NCBI GenBank assembly: GCA_963782495.1 | Contig: CAWAJU010000006.1 | Coordinates: 124,001 to 188,000, forward strand | Source of the DNA: DASQBT01 sp963782495 | GTDB taxonomy: Bacteria; Pseudomonadota; Gammaproteobacteria; Burkholderiales; Thiobacillaceae | Direction of reading: 5' to 3' | DNA length: 64,000 bases | Shown: positions 26,885 through 35,307 of the stretch, piece by piece | Layout of the letters: every line of letters starts with the position of its first letter | Position numbering within the stretch: position 1 is the stretch's first letter | Notes under the pieces: generated by a model | Databases searched by the model: none | What the model was told of the DNA's origin: nothing | Seen by the model: only the letters and a program-made list of their open reading frames with translations | Translations under genes and position numbers: made by a program

Positions 26885-27421
26885 TTAAGCTTTGAGGCTG
26901 AAAGCCATCTTTTCCAGACGCCCGCGCACCGAGCCATCCATCACCCTATCGCCGATCATCACCACCACGCCGCCGATCAGGGCAGGGTCGACGCTGACCG
27001 ACATTTCGACCTCATGGCCGTATTTTTTCTTCAGCGCTGCGCCCAGCTCACTGACCTGCGCATCACTCATGGGCAGCGCGCTGCTAATGTGCGCCTCCAG
27101 CTTGCCTTCCGCCTGGGCTTTGAGGGCTTCGAACTGAGCCTCGATTTCCGGCAACAGCGCAAGCCGGTCATTGTCCGCCAACACCTTGATGAAATTGACA
27201 CCCAACTCACCAAACTTGGAACCAAGCACCGAAACCACGACATCGGCTACGCGGCCCGCGGCCACATTGGGATCAGCGATCAGCGCACGCATTTGCGGAT
27301 CCGCCACGACCTGGGCAGCCGATTGCAGCCGACCAGACCAGGCTTTTAGGTCACCCGCATCCCGCGCCAGACGGAAGACTGCCTCGGCATACGGTCGGGC
27401 CAGTGTAGAAAGTTCGGCCAT
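26885..27421 (-). CDS. atpH: ATP synthase delta subunit
   Basis: 178 aa. It begins MAELSTLARPYAEAVFRLARD and ends VDPALIGGVVVMIGDRVMDGSVRGRLEKM, both diagnostic of the OSCP/delta family. Delta ties F1 to the b-subunit peripheral stalk. It starts 3 bases after the atpF stop. Confidence 0.97.
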   Translation of the reverse strand: MAELSTLARPYAEAVFRLARDAGDLKAWSGRLQSAAQVVADPQMRALIADPNVAAGRVADVVVSVLGSKFGELGVNFIKVLADNDRLALLPEIEAQFEALKAQAEGKLEAHISSALPMSDAQVSELGAALKKKYGHEVEMSVSVDPALIGGVVVMIGDRVMDGSVRGRLEKMAFSLKA

Positions 27422-27424
27422 GGC

Positions 27425-27895
27425 TTAAAGTTCGGCCTTCAGCTGTTTGAGCAGATCGGCATGCGTTTGCGCGTTGACTTCACGGCGCAGGATCTTTTCC
27501 GCACCCGCCACGGCCAGATTCGCCACCTGCTCACGCAGGGATTCGCGCGCCCGGTTGACTTCCTGCTCGATCTCGGCCTTGGCCGCAGCCAACTGACGAT
27601 CGCCTTCGGACTTGGCCGCGATCTTGGCTTCCTCCACCATTTGCGCACCGCGCTTCTCGGCTTGGACGATGATCTCGGCCGCCTGAGCCTTGGCATCGTG
27701 CAGATTCTCGGTCGCCTTCTTGCGCGCCAGTTCCAGGTCCAGCTTGGCACGGTCAGCCGCGGCCAAACCGTCGGCGATGGTCTTCTTGCGCGTCTCCAGC
27801 GCATTCATGATGGGCGGCCAGATGTACTTCATGCAGAACCACACGAAGATGATGAACGTGATGGACTGCCCGATCAGTGTTGCATTGATGTTCAT
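27425..27895 (-). CDS. atpF: ATP synthase b subunit
   Basis: 156 aa from the ATG at 27895 (MNINATLIGQSITFIIFVWF). A longer TTG-led frame exists, but the family starts here and AAGGT lies just upstream. One N-terminal membrane helix is followed by a long Ala/Lys/Glu-rich coiled-coil that forms the peripheral stalk as a dimer. Confidence 0.97.
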   Translation of the reverse strand: MNINATLIGQSITFIIFVWFCMKYIWPPIMNALETRKKTIADGLAAADRAKLDLELARKKATENLHDAKAQAAEIIVQAEKRGAQMVEEAKIAAKSEGDRQLAAAKAEIEQEVNRARESLREQVANLAVAGAEKILRREVNAQTHADLLKQLKAEL

Positions 27896-27987
27896 TTTCT
27901 TACCTTGACACAAGCTGCGCCTGATGGCGCGTCAAACGGCTCACCGCCATGGCTGCGGCGACAGTCGCACTTGGCCCGCTCTATCAA

Positions 27988-28227
27988 TCAACCCGCGACG
28001 GCGAACAGAACGTACATGGCCAGGCCCACCGCGATCATCGGCACGGCATCAACCAGACCCATGACGATGAAGAACTGGGTGCGCAGCATCGGAATCAGCT
28101 CCGGCTGCCGCGCGGCGCCTTCCAGAAAGCGTCCGCCGAGAATGCCGATGCCCACTGCGGCGCCCAGCGCGCCCAGGCCCATCATCAGGGCGCCGGCAAT
28201 GTACAGCAGAGCATGAGTCATATCCAT
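27988..28227 (-). CDS. atpE: ATP synthase c subunit
   Basis: 79 aa with two membrane helices joined by the polar loop RQPEL. The ion-binding carboxylate is Asp in FFIVMGLVDAVPMIAVG. The extra Gln and Ser/Thr ligands of sodium-type rings are not evident, which suggests proton coupling. The ATG at 28227 has AAGGAG at 7-base spacing. Confidence 0.97.
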   Translation of the reverse strand: MDMTHALLYIAGALMMGLGALGAAVGIGILGGRFLEGAARQPELIPMLRTQFFIVMGLVDAVPMIAVGLAMYVLFAVAG

Positions 28228-28285
28228 TGAATTACTCCTTGGTTTTCAGATTTAAATTAACTAAACGCGCAATGCCAAAATCGAA

Positions 28286-29128
28286 TCAGTGGTGCTCCGA
28301 GTGGGCCATGTCCAGATACACGATGGTCAGGGTCATGAAGATAAAGGCCTGCAGCGTGATGATCAGGATGTGGAACACCGCCCATGCCCATTGCAACACC
28401 CCGCCAAACAGGCCGAGCAGGATGCCGCCGCCGAACATCAGAGCGATCAGGATGAAGATCATTTCCCCTGCGTACATGTTGCCGAACAGCCGCAGGGAAA
28501 GGGAAAGGGGCTTTGCAAGCAGGCCAACGCCTTCAAGCAGGAGGTTTACCGGGAACAGGTACTTGGGGAAAGGTTGGAACGCCAATTCGGCAAAAAAGCC
28601 TCCCGGCCCCTTTATCTTCATGCTGTAGAACAGCACCAGGGCGAACACGGTGAGCGACATGCCAAAAGTGACATTGGGATCCGTCGAGGGCACGATCTTC
28701 AAGAATGGGACGCCGACCCAACCTGCCGAATGCGGCAGCCAGTCTACCGGTAGCAGGTCCATGAGGTTCATGAGGAATACCCACATGAATATGGTCAGGG
28801 CAAGCGGTGCCACCAGTGCATTGCGATGGGAGAATGAACCACGAACCGAACCATCGACAAATTCCACCACCCATTCGACGAAATTCTGCACCCCACCAGG
28901 CACCCCGGAGGAGGCCTTTCTTGCCACGGAGCGAAATAGCAGGGAAAAAATCAGGGCCAGCACGATGCCGACCCCGAGGCTGTCGATGTTCAGTGCCCAG
29001 AAACCCATGTCCTTTGCCTGTTCATGGGTGTGAGCCACGCCCCAAGTGCCATCCGCGTGCTTGCCGAAAGTCAGATTCTGCAGGTGGTGCTTGATGTATT
29101 CGCCAGACGTAAGGGCTTCGCCAGACAT
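28286..29128 (-). CDS. atpB: ATP synthase a subunit
   Basis: 280 aa with about five to six membrane helices. The essential arginine lies in the segment LLAKPLSLSLRLFGNMYAGEM, and the last helix ends QAFIFMTLTIVYLDMAHSEHH. Together with the c ring it forms the proton channel of Fo. It is located between atpI and atpE. Confidence 0.97.
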   Translation of the reverse strand: MSGEALTSGEYIKHHLQNLTFGKHADGTWGVAHTHEQAKDMGFWALNIDSLGVGIVLALIFSLLFRSVARKASSGVPGGVQNFVEWVVEFVDGSVRGSFSHRNALVAPLALTIFMWVFLMNLMDLLPVDWLPHSAGWVGVPFLKIVPSTDPNVTFGMSLTVFALVLFYSMKIKGPGGFFAELAFQPFPKYLFPVNLLLEGVGLLAKPLSLSLRLFGNMYAGEMIFILIALMFGGGILLGLFGGVLQWAWAVFHILIITLQAFIFMTLTIVYLDMAHSEHH

Positions 29129-29191
29129 AGTGCCAAATCTCTAGAAGGTTTTCTCTGGACGGTCCACCGCCCAGAGAAAACATCCCACGAC

Positions 29192-29545
29192 CTATTTTCC
29201 AAATGCCAACAGCCAGGCCAGTTGTGCGGCAATGAAGCCGGCCAGTGCAGCGAGGGGAACCGACCCTGTGTAGGCAAAAAGCGCGCCGAGCAATGCAGTC
29301 ATCAATACAAAACGCTCCAGCCCGGAGCGGTAGAACTGCAGCAGATTGCGCTCTGCGCCCCAGCCGGAATGCGTTTCGCTTTGCTTTTCCCGCAGCATGA
29401 GTACCAAGGTGCCCAGCATGGCCACCGCGCCCCCCGCTGCCGCAGATACTGCGGCAGACCTTCCTGCCAAACCATAGGCCACCCCACCTGCTATGCCGCA
29501 CAATAACAACTGCGAAGCCGCAACGCGGAGAGTGGGCCGCCACAT
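29192..29545 (-). CDS. atpI: ATP synthase assembly protein AtpI
   Basis: 117 aa with four hydrophobic segments and low sequence conservation, in the standard AtpI position as first gene of the atp operon. AtpI assists c-ring assembly. The ribosome site is weak. A good promoter ends only a few bases upstream, so the transcript may be nearly leaderless or a different start may be used. Confidence 0.85.
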   Translation of the reverse strand: MWRPTLRVAASQLLLCGIAGGVAYGLAGRSAAVSAAAGGAVAMLGTLVLMLREKQSETHSGWGAERNLLQFYRSGLERFVLMTALLGALFAYTGSVPLAALAGFIAAQLAWLLAFGK

Positions 29546-29554
29546 GAGCCCGCT

Positions 29555-29584
29555 ATGATAAACGAATCAGAATTGCTGATGCAA
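29555..29584 (-). promoter_or_regulatory. Predicted sigma-70 promoter of the atp operon
   Basis: On the minus strand TTGCAT and TATCAT are spaced 18 bases, in the 75-base gap between parB and atpI. The predicted start (about 29548) is only 3-4 bases before the atpI ATG. Confidence 0.5.
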
Positions 29585-29620
29585 CCATAAGAAGCCAGCC
29601 GGAGACCGAGACTCCCGGCG

Positions 29621-30469
29621 TTAGAGGCTAATCCCCAACAATTCCAGCATGCCCTGCAATTGCTCGTGGCTGGCAAAACTCACAATAAGCTTTCCCGCAC
29701 CCTTGGCATTCACCTGAACCTGAGCGTTCATTCCCAAACGGTCTGACAGGGCTTCTTCCAGGCGGCGTATGTCACGCGGCACGCTCTTCTTTGCCGGTTG
29801 ACCATTGGGCAGTTCCTTCAGGCGCAGCACCCGGCGTTCCACTTCCCGCACCGACAGGCCTCTGTGCTCGATTTCGTGCGCCAGTTCCCGCTGATGGGCA
29901 GCTGCGAGCGGCAGCAAGGCGCGGGCGTGGCCCATCTCGATCAATCCTGCGGAAAGCATGTCCTGCACGGGACGGGAAAGATTGAGCAGGCGCAGCAGGT
30001 TGGATACCGCGGTCCGGGATTTTCCCACCGCGCCGGCCGCCGCATCATGGGTCATACCGAATTCCTGGATCAGGCGTTGCAAACCTTGTGCTTCTTCAAT
30101 GGCGTTGAGGTCTTCGCGCTGCATGTTTTCGATCAGCGCCATCGCGGCAACGGCCTCTTCCGGGACGTCCTTGACCAGCACCGGCACATCCTGCAGCCCG
30201 GCACGCTGCGCCGCGCGCCAACGGCGCTCGCCCGCGATGATTTCGAAACCGTTGCCTTGCTTGCGCACCAGAATGGGCTGCATCATGCCCTGGACTCGAA
30301 TCGAATCCGCCAACTCATCGAGCGCGGTTTCATCCATGTGGCGGCGCGGCTGGTACTTGCCCGGCTTGAGTTGCGAAACGGGTATCTGGCGCTGCTCACC
30401 GCTGCTGGCGGGCGGATCGGCACCTAGCAGGGCATCGAGTCCGCGGCCGAGGCCTTTCATTCTTGCCAT
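29621..30469 (-). CDS. parB: Chromosome partitioning protein ParB
   Basis: 282 aa from the ATG at 30469 (MARMKGLGRGLDALLG, the standard ParB N-terminus); the much longer frame upstream runs through parA. The CTP-binding motif ENMQREDLNAIEEAQG and the helix-turn-helix (GKSRTAVSNLLRLLNL) are present. ParB loads at parS and spreads to organise origin segregation. Three parS sites lie 3.4-6.4 kb away in this window. Confidence 0.97.
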   Translation of the reverse strand: MARMKGLGRGLDALLGADPPASSGEQRQIPVSQLKPGKYQPRRHMDETALDELADSIRVQGMMQPILVRKQGNGFEIIAGERRWRAAQRAGLQDVPVLVKDVPEEAVAAMALIENMQREDLNAIEEAQGLQRLIQEFGMTHDAAAGAVGKSRTAVSNLLRLLNLSRPVQDMLSAGLIEMGHARALLPLAAAHQRELAHEIEHRGLSVREVERRVLRLKELPNGQPAKKSVPRDIRRLEEALSDRLGMNAQVQVNAKGAGKLIVSFASHEQLQGMLELLGISL

Positions 30470-30479
30470 GCGTTGCCTT

Positions 30480-31271
30480 TCAATTTGCGTTGGCGACAGC
30501 AGCGGGCATGCCGTAACGCGCCAGCAGTTCTTCCGCCAGTTGCAGGTAGGCGTGCGCACCCTTGCTGGCGCGGTCGTACACGACGCCCGGCAGGCCATGG
30601 CTGGGGGCCTCTGCCAATCTGACATTGCGCGGGATGACGGTATTGAAGACCTTATCGCCGAAATGGCTCTTGAGTTCGCCGGCGACCTGCTGGGCAAGCG
30701 TGGAGCGCGGGTCATACATCACCCGCAGCAGGCCTTCGATTTCGATGTTGGGGTTGAGCTTCTGCTTGACCTTCTTAATGGTGGCAACCAGGTCAGTGAG
30801 GCCTTCCAGCGCATAGTATTCGCACTGCATGGGAATCAGCACCGCATGCGCCGCGGCCAGCGCGTTGACCGTCAGCAGATTGAGCGTGGGCGCACAATCA
30901 ATCAGGATGAAGTCGTATTCATCTGCAACTTTGACGAGTTCTGCCTTGAGGCGAAATTCGCGCCGCTCCATCTCGACCATTTCCACTTCGCCGCCTGCGA
31001 GTTCCCGGTTGGCGGGCAGGACATCGAAGCCGCCGTGGACTGACCGCAGGCGACTTGTGGAGATGTCGGATTCGCCAAGCAACACCTGGTAGGCGGTGGG
31101 CAAGGCGGTGCGCTTTTCCACCCCCGCGCCCATGGTGGCATTGCCTTGCGGATCGAGGTCAACCAACAGGACACGCTGGTCTTGCTGGGCCAGGCCGCAG
31201 GCCAGATTCACCGCGGTGGTGGTTTTCCCTACCCCGCCTTTCTGGTTCGCTATTGCAAGAATACGGGCCAT
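30480..31271 (-). CDS. parA: Chromosome partitioning ATPase ParA/Soj
   Basis: 263 aa. The deviant Walker A KGGVGKTTTAVNLA is at the N-terminus, with LLVDLDPQGNATMG and FILIDCAPTLNLLTVNAL following. The short form, without an N-terminal HTH, is typical of chromosomal Soj/ParA. It drives movement of ParB-parS complexes. It lies 10 bases upstream of parB and 12 bases after rsmG. Confidence 0.97.
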   Translation of the reverse strand: MARILAIANQKGGVGKTTTAVNLACGLAQQDQRVLLVDLDPQGNATMGAGVEKRTALPTAYQVLLGESDISTSRLRSVHGGFDVLPANRELAGGEVEMVEMERREFRLKAELVKVADEYDFILIDCAPTLNLLTVNALAAAHAVLIPMQCEYYALEGLTDLVATIKKVKQKLNPNIEIEGLLRVMYDPRSTLAQQVAGELKSHFGDKVFNTVIPRNVRLAEAPSHGLPGVVYDRASKGAHAYLQLAEELLARYGMPAAVANAN

Positions 31272-31283
31272 GCTTGTCGGCTT

Positions 31284-31907
31284 TCAGTTCTGTTCGATTA
31301 ATACAAGGCAGCGCTCGGCATTGAGCCCCGGCACCGTCAGTGCAAGTATCTGGCTGACCCTTAAATCGTCAGGCAAGGCGGCGATTTCGTCGCGCGGCAG
31401 TCGGCCTTTCATGGCCACCCATTGACCGCCTGGCTTGAGCAGATCGCGAGTCAGCGTCACGAACTCCCCCAGACTGGAAAACGCCCGCGAGATCACGGTA
31501 TCCGCCTTGTCGCTCAAATCCAGTTCTTCCACCCGGCAAGCTTCGACCTGGACGTTGACAAGCCCCAGTTCCGCCACCGCCTGACGCTGAAAGGACGCTT
31601 TCTTGTCCACCGTTTCCACCGATACCACCCGCCAGTCGGGGCGGGCCATGGCCAGGATCAGGCCCGGCAGGCCGGCGCCACTGCCCACGTCCACCAGCAG
31701 CGGGCCCCGAACATGCGGCAGCACGGCCAAACTGTCCAATACGTGGTGGGTCATCCATTCCTGTGGCGAGCGCCTAGCAGTCAGGTTGTAGATCCGGTTC
31801 CACCGGGCCAGCAACTGCAGGAATGCAAGAATCTTCTTCTGTGCTGGGGATGGCAGGTCCAACCCCAGTTCTCCCACCCCTTCTGCAAGCATGTCCACAG
31901 GGGTCAT
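31284..31907 (-). CDS. rsmG: 16S rRNA (guanine527-N7)-methyltransferase RsmG
   Basis: 207 aa. The GidB-family SAM site VDVGSGAGLPGLILAMARPDW is present with the conserved WNRIYNLTARRSPQEWMTHHVLDSL upstream. It methylates G527 of 16S rRNA; loss is known to give low-level streptomycin resistance. The ATG overlaps the mnmG stop (ATGA). Confidence 0.97.
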   Translation of the reverse strand: MTPVDMLAEGVGELGLDLPSPAQKKILAFLQLLARWNRIYNLTARRSPQEWMTHHVLDSLAVLPHVRGPLLVDVGSGAGLPGLILAMARPDWRVVSVETVDKKASFQRQAVAELGLVNVQVEACRVEELDLSDKADTVISRAFSSLGEFVTLTRDLLKPGGQWVAMKGRLPRDEIAALPDDLRVSQILALTVPGLNAERCLVLIEQN

Positions 31908-33808
31908 GCGGTTTTTTTCGTATCGCCACCCTCGGGGCGAAACCCGCGCCGGGCATAAACCAGCAATACCGAAATCGCTGCCGGCGTGATACCTGAAATG
32001 CGCGAGGCCTGGCCCAGGGTTTCCGGCTTGAACTTGTTCAGCTTCTGGCGCACTTCCATGGACAGGCTGGGCAGTTGCATGTAATCCACATCCTGCGGCA
32101 GTTTGAGGTCTTCCTGCTCACGCCGCCTTTCCACTTCTTCACGCTGGCGGTCGATATAGCCCTGATACTTGGCCTGAATTTCCACCTGTTCGACCACCTG
32201 CTCGTCCCCCAAGCCGCCGCCAGCATTGGAAAAGCTCATGAGTGAGTCATAACTTACTTCAGGACGGCGTAACAGATCCAGCAAGTTGTATTCACGCTCG
32301 ATTGGTTTGCCCAGGACCCGCAAGGCTTCGGCGGCCGCCAGCGTGTCGGGCCTCACCCAGCTGGACTTGAGCCTCTCCTGTTCACGGGCGATGGCATCCC
32401 GCTTTTGGTTGAAGGCATCCCAGCGAATGTCTCCCACCAGTCCCAAGCGACGCCCGATGTCGGTCAGCCGCAAGTCAGCATTGTCTTCGCGCAGTTGCAG
32501 GCGGTATTCTGCCCGGCTGGTGAACATTCGGTAGGGTTCGGACACGCCGCGGATAATCAGGTCATCGACCAGCACCCCCAGATAGGCTTCGCTGCGGCCG
32601 GGGTGCCAGGCTTCCTCGTCACGGGCATGGCGGGCTGCATTCAGGCCGGCGAGCAGTCCTTGGGCCGCGGCCTCCTCGTAGCCCGTGGTGCCGTTAATCT
32701 GACCGGCAAAGAACAAGCCGCGAAAGGACCTGGTCTCCAGCGACGCCTTCAGATTGCGCGGGTCGAAGTAGTCGTACTCGATCGCGTAGCCCGGCCGCAG
32801 GATGTGGGCTTTCTCCAGGCCGGGAATGGTACGTACCGCCGCAAGCTGAATATCGAAAGGCAGGGAGGTGGAAATGCCATTGGGATAGACCTCATGGGTA
32901 TCCAGCCCTTCGGGCTCGAGGAAGATCTGATGGCTGGCCTTGTCGGCGAAACGGTTGATCTTGTCTTCGATGGACGGGCAATAGCGCGGCCCCACCCCCT
33001 CGATCACGCCGGTAAACATCGGGCTGCGGTCAAACCCGGAGCGGATGATCTCGTGAGTGCGCTCGTTGGTATGGGTGATCCAGCAGGACACTTGGCGCGG
33101 ATGCATGGTCCGGTTACCCAGGGTGCTGAATACCGGTGTCGGGGTATCGCCTGGCTGCTCCTGCAAAGCTGAAAAATCGATGCTGCGCCCGTCAATGCGG
33201 GGCGGCGTGCCGGTTTTGAGGCGGCCTACCGGCAGTTTCAGTTCGCGCAGTCGATGGGCCAGGGTGCGGGCCGGCGGATCGCCCGCCCGCCCGGCTTCGT
33301 AATTGGAAAGCCCCACGTGCACCAGCCCGGCGAGAAATGTGCCGGCGGTCAACACGACCGACCGGGCCGAAAATTCGATGCCCAACTGGGTACGCACACC
33401 GGTTACGGCGTCTGCCTCCAGCAGCAGGTCGTCCACCGCCTGCTGGAAAAGTGTCAGATTGGCCTGGTTTTCCAGCCGAAAGCGAATCGCCTTCTTGTAT
33501 AGCACCCTGTCTGCCTGAGCCCGGGTTGCGCGCACCGCCGGACCCTTGGAAGCGTTGAGGGTGCGAAACTGGATGCCCGCTTCGTCGGTGGCAATGGCCA
33601 TGGCTCCGTCCAGCGCATCAACCTCTTTTACAAGATGGCCCTTGCCTATGCCCCCAATCGAAGGATTGCATGACATTTGCCCGAGCGTCTCGATATTGTG
33701 GCTCAACAGGAGGGTTTTTGCCCCGCTGCGCGCAGCCGCCAGCGCAGCCTCCGTGCCGGCATGGCCGCCGCCCACCACAATGACATCAAAGGATTCGGGA
33801 TAGCGCAT
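31904..33808 (-). CDS. mnmG: tRNA uridine-5-carboxymethylaminomethyl modification enzyme MnmG
   Basis: 634 aa from the ATG at 33808 (MRYPESFDVIVVGGGHAGTEAALAAARSG, an FAD-binding Rossmann start); the longer frame upstream crosses a parS site and is not needed. Signatures CNPSIGGIGKGHLVKEVDALDG and PGYAIEYDYFDPRNL are present. With MnmE it installs cmnm5 on the wobble uridine. The gene (formerly gidA) lies beside the replication origin in many bacteria. Confidence 0.97.
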   Translation of the reverse strand: MRYPESFDVIVVGGGHAGTEAALAAARSGAKTLLLSHNIETLGQMSCNPSIGGIGKGHLVKEVDALDGAMAIATDEAGIQFRTLNASKGPAVRATRAQADRVLYKKAIRFRLENQANLTLFQQAVDDLLLEADAVTGVRTQLGIEFSARSVVLTAGTFLAGLVHVGLSNYEAGRAGDPPARTLAHRLRELKLPVGRLKTGTPPRIDGRSIDFSALQEQPGDTPTPVFSTLGNRTMHPRQVSCWITHTNERTHEIIRSGFDRSPMFTGVIEGVGPRYCPSIEDKINRFADKASHQIFLEPEGLDTHEVYPNGISTSLPFDIQLAAVRTIPGLEKAHILRPGYAIEYDYFDPRNLKASLETRSFRGLFFAGQINGTTGYEEAAAQGLLAGLNAARHARDEEAWHPGRSEAYLGVLVDDLIIRGVSEPYRMFTSRAEYRLQLREDNADLRLTDIGRRLGLVGDIRWDAFNQKRDAIAREQERLKSSWVRPDTLAAAEALRVLGKPIEREYNLLDLLRRPEVSYDSLMSFSNAGGGLGDEQVVEQVEIQAKYQGYIDRQREEVERRREQEDLKLPQDVDYMQLPSLSMEVRQKLNKFKPETLGQASRISGITPAAISVLLVYARRGFRPEGGDTKKTA

Positions 33809-33871
33809 GGAATAGACCTGTGAGGCCCGAATGATACGCCAAAGCGCGGGCCGGGTTAAGGAACGCACTGC

Positions 33872-33887
33872 CGTTTCACGTGAAACC
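33872..33887. promoter_or_regulatory. parS site 1
   Basis: CGTTTCACGTGAAACC holds the perfect 14-base core GTTTCACGTGAAAC of the chromosomal ParB site. It lies 64 bases upstream of the mnmG start, in the mnmG-marR intergenic region. Confidence 0.95.
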
Positions 33888-33936
33888 ATCCCTGTGCCCC
33901 CCCGACGACCCCTCAAACGGCATACGCCCCGGGGTC

Positions 33937-34122
33937 GGGCGCCGAGACCACTCGCGGACGTGCGGATCCCCGCAAGCGGGGCCCCTCCTTACTGCTCGCG
34001 GCCTCCCCCCCTCCTATACCTCCCAAAACACTTATGCGCTCTGCGCAGCGGGCGCCGAGACCACTCGCGGACGTGCGGATCCCCGCAAGCGGGGCCCCTC
34101 CTTACTGCTCGCGGCCTCCCCC
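33937..34122. repeat. Direct repeat, two identical 73-bp copies
   Basis: The copies at 33937-34009 and 34050-34122 are identical over 73 bases and separated by 40 bases. Each contains the hairpin CCCCGC-AA-GCGGGG. They lie between parS site 1 and marR. No ORF of interest is in them. Confidence 0.92.
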
Positions 34123-34157
34123 TTTCCCTGTCGCCCCGCATCCGATAGCATCGTGGC

Positions 34158-34589
34158 ATGAGCCAGCGCCCGGTAAGCAAGAAAGAGTTCGAAACCCTGT
34201 CCCGTTTCCGCTATCAGCTGCGACGTTTTCTTCGTTTCAGCGAAGACCTCACCCACCACGAAGGCGTCACCAACCTGCAATACCTGCTGCTGCTGCACCT
34301 CAAAGGGTATCCCGGACGCGAATGGGCCACCGTCGGCGAATTGGCGGAAAGACTTCAGGCCCAGCCTCATGGGACGGTGGCCTTGGTCAATCGTTGCGAA
34401 AAACTGGGACTGGTGCGGCGTCAATCCGGCCGCAAGGACCGCCGCGAAGTCGAAATTCACCTCACCGTCGAGGGCGACAAGATGGTCACCAAGGTGGCGC
34501 GCCTGCATCGGGACGAACTGCTAACCATGCAAGGCATGTTTCAGGTCCCGGGCGAACGGGAGTTTCTCGACGATACGCCGGGGTCCTGA
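34158..34589 (+). CDS. MarR-family transcriptional regulator
   Basis: 143 aa. The winged-helix region (NLQYLLLLHLKGYPGREWATVGELAERLQAQPHGTVALVNRCEKLGLVRRQSGRKDRREVEIHLTVEG) has the classical MarR wing sequence with the DRR motif. It probably binds as a dimer to a palindromic operator and responds to a small ligand that cannot be guessed. It converges on pxpA with a 4-base gap. The direct repeats stand immediately upstream. Confidence 0.9.
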   Translation: MSQRPVSKKEFETLSRFRYQLRRFLRFSEDLTHHEGVTNLQYLLLLHLKGYPGREWATVGELAERLQAQPHGTVALVNRCEKLGLVRRQSGRKDRREVEIHLTVEGDKMVTKVARLHRDELLTMQGMFQVPGEREFLDDTPGS

Positions 34590-34593
34590 GGCC

Positions 34594-35307
34594 TCAGTCT
34601 TCCAGCGCTCCGGCAACGGTCCGGGCAAATTCCACCGCGTTTTGCCGGTCGCCGTGCAGGCAAAGCGTGTCCGCGCGCACCATCAATCTTCCTCCGTCCA
34701 GCGTGGTGATTGCTTCCCCGCTGGCAACAAGCCGCGCCTGAGTGGCCGCTGTCTCCGGATCATCGATGACCCCTCCCGGCTGACTGCGCGGCGCCAGCCT
34801 GCCGTCAGCCAGATAGCGCCGGTCCGCAAACGCCTCTTCCAAAACCACGAGACCGGCGTTTCGCGCCCACCCCACCAGCGGCGAACCGGACAGGCAGACC
34901 AGTGCCATCCCGCCCAAGTCGAGCAAGGCCGCGATCAGCTCCGCACCCGTGGCTTTGTCCTGTGCCGCCCGGTTGTATAGCGCGCCATGCGGTTTCACGT
35001 GAAACAGCCGGGTCCCCTCCTGTTCCGCCAGCCGCATCAACGCGCGGGTCTGCTCCGCCACCCACCGATGCACCTCGCCGGGCTGTGCCATCACGAGCCG
35101 TCGACCGAAGTCTTCCCGGTCCGGATAGCCCGGATGGGCCCCCGCCAATACACCCACGTCCCGCGCCAGGCGCAGGGCCTTGCGCATTGACGCCTCGTCC
35201 CCGGCGTGCCCGCCGCACGCGATGGATACACGGTCCACGTAAGGAAAGATCAGAGTGTCGTCCCAGCCCTCTCCAACGTCCGCATTCAATTCCATCAGGC
35301 GAGCCAC
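34594..35307 (-). CDS. pxpA: 5-oxoprolinase subunit A (LamB/YcsF family)
   Basis: 237 aa. MELNADVGEGWDD, SIACGGHAGDEASMRKAL, GAHPGYPDREDFGRR and FHVKPHGALYNRA are the defining motifs. PxpABC converts 5-oxoproline to glutamate using ATP. A parS site is embedded in the codons for FHVKP. The start overlaps the pxpC stop by 13 bases, so pxpB-pxpC-pxpA form one operon. Confidence 0.97.
   Translation of the reverse strand: MARLMELNADVGEGWDDTLIFPYVDRVSIACGGHAGDEASMRKALRLARDVGVLAGAHPGYPDREDFGRRLVMAQPGEVHRWVAEQTRALMRLAEQEGTRLFHVKPHGALYNRAAQDKATGAELIAALLDLGGMALVCLSGSPLVGWARNAGLVVLEEAFADRRYLADGRLAPRSQPGGVIDDPETAATQARLVASGEAITTLDGGRLMVRADTLCLHGDRQNAVEFARTVAGALED
34991..35006. promoter_or_regulatory. parS site 2, inside pxpA
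   Basis: GGTTTCACGTGAAACA, with the full 14-base core, is read on the minus strand as the codons for FHVKP of the conserved PxpA motif. Confidence 0.95.

Noticed and set aside
30470..30715. N-terminal extension of parB
   Set aside because: Overlaps parA in another frame; MARMKGLGRGLDALLG is the standard ParB start.
33937..34122. CRISPR array
   Set aside because: Only two repeats of 73 bases with one 40-base spacer and no cas gene; better described as a direct duplication.
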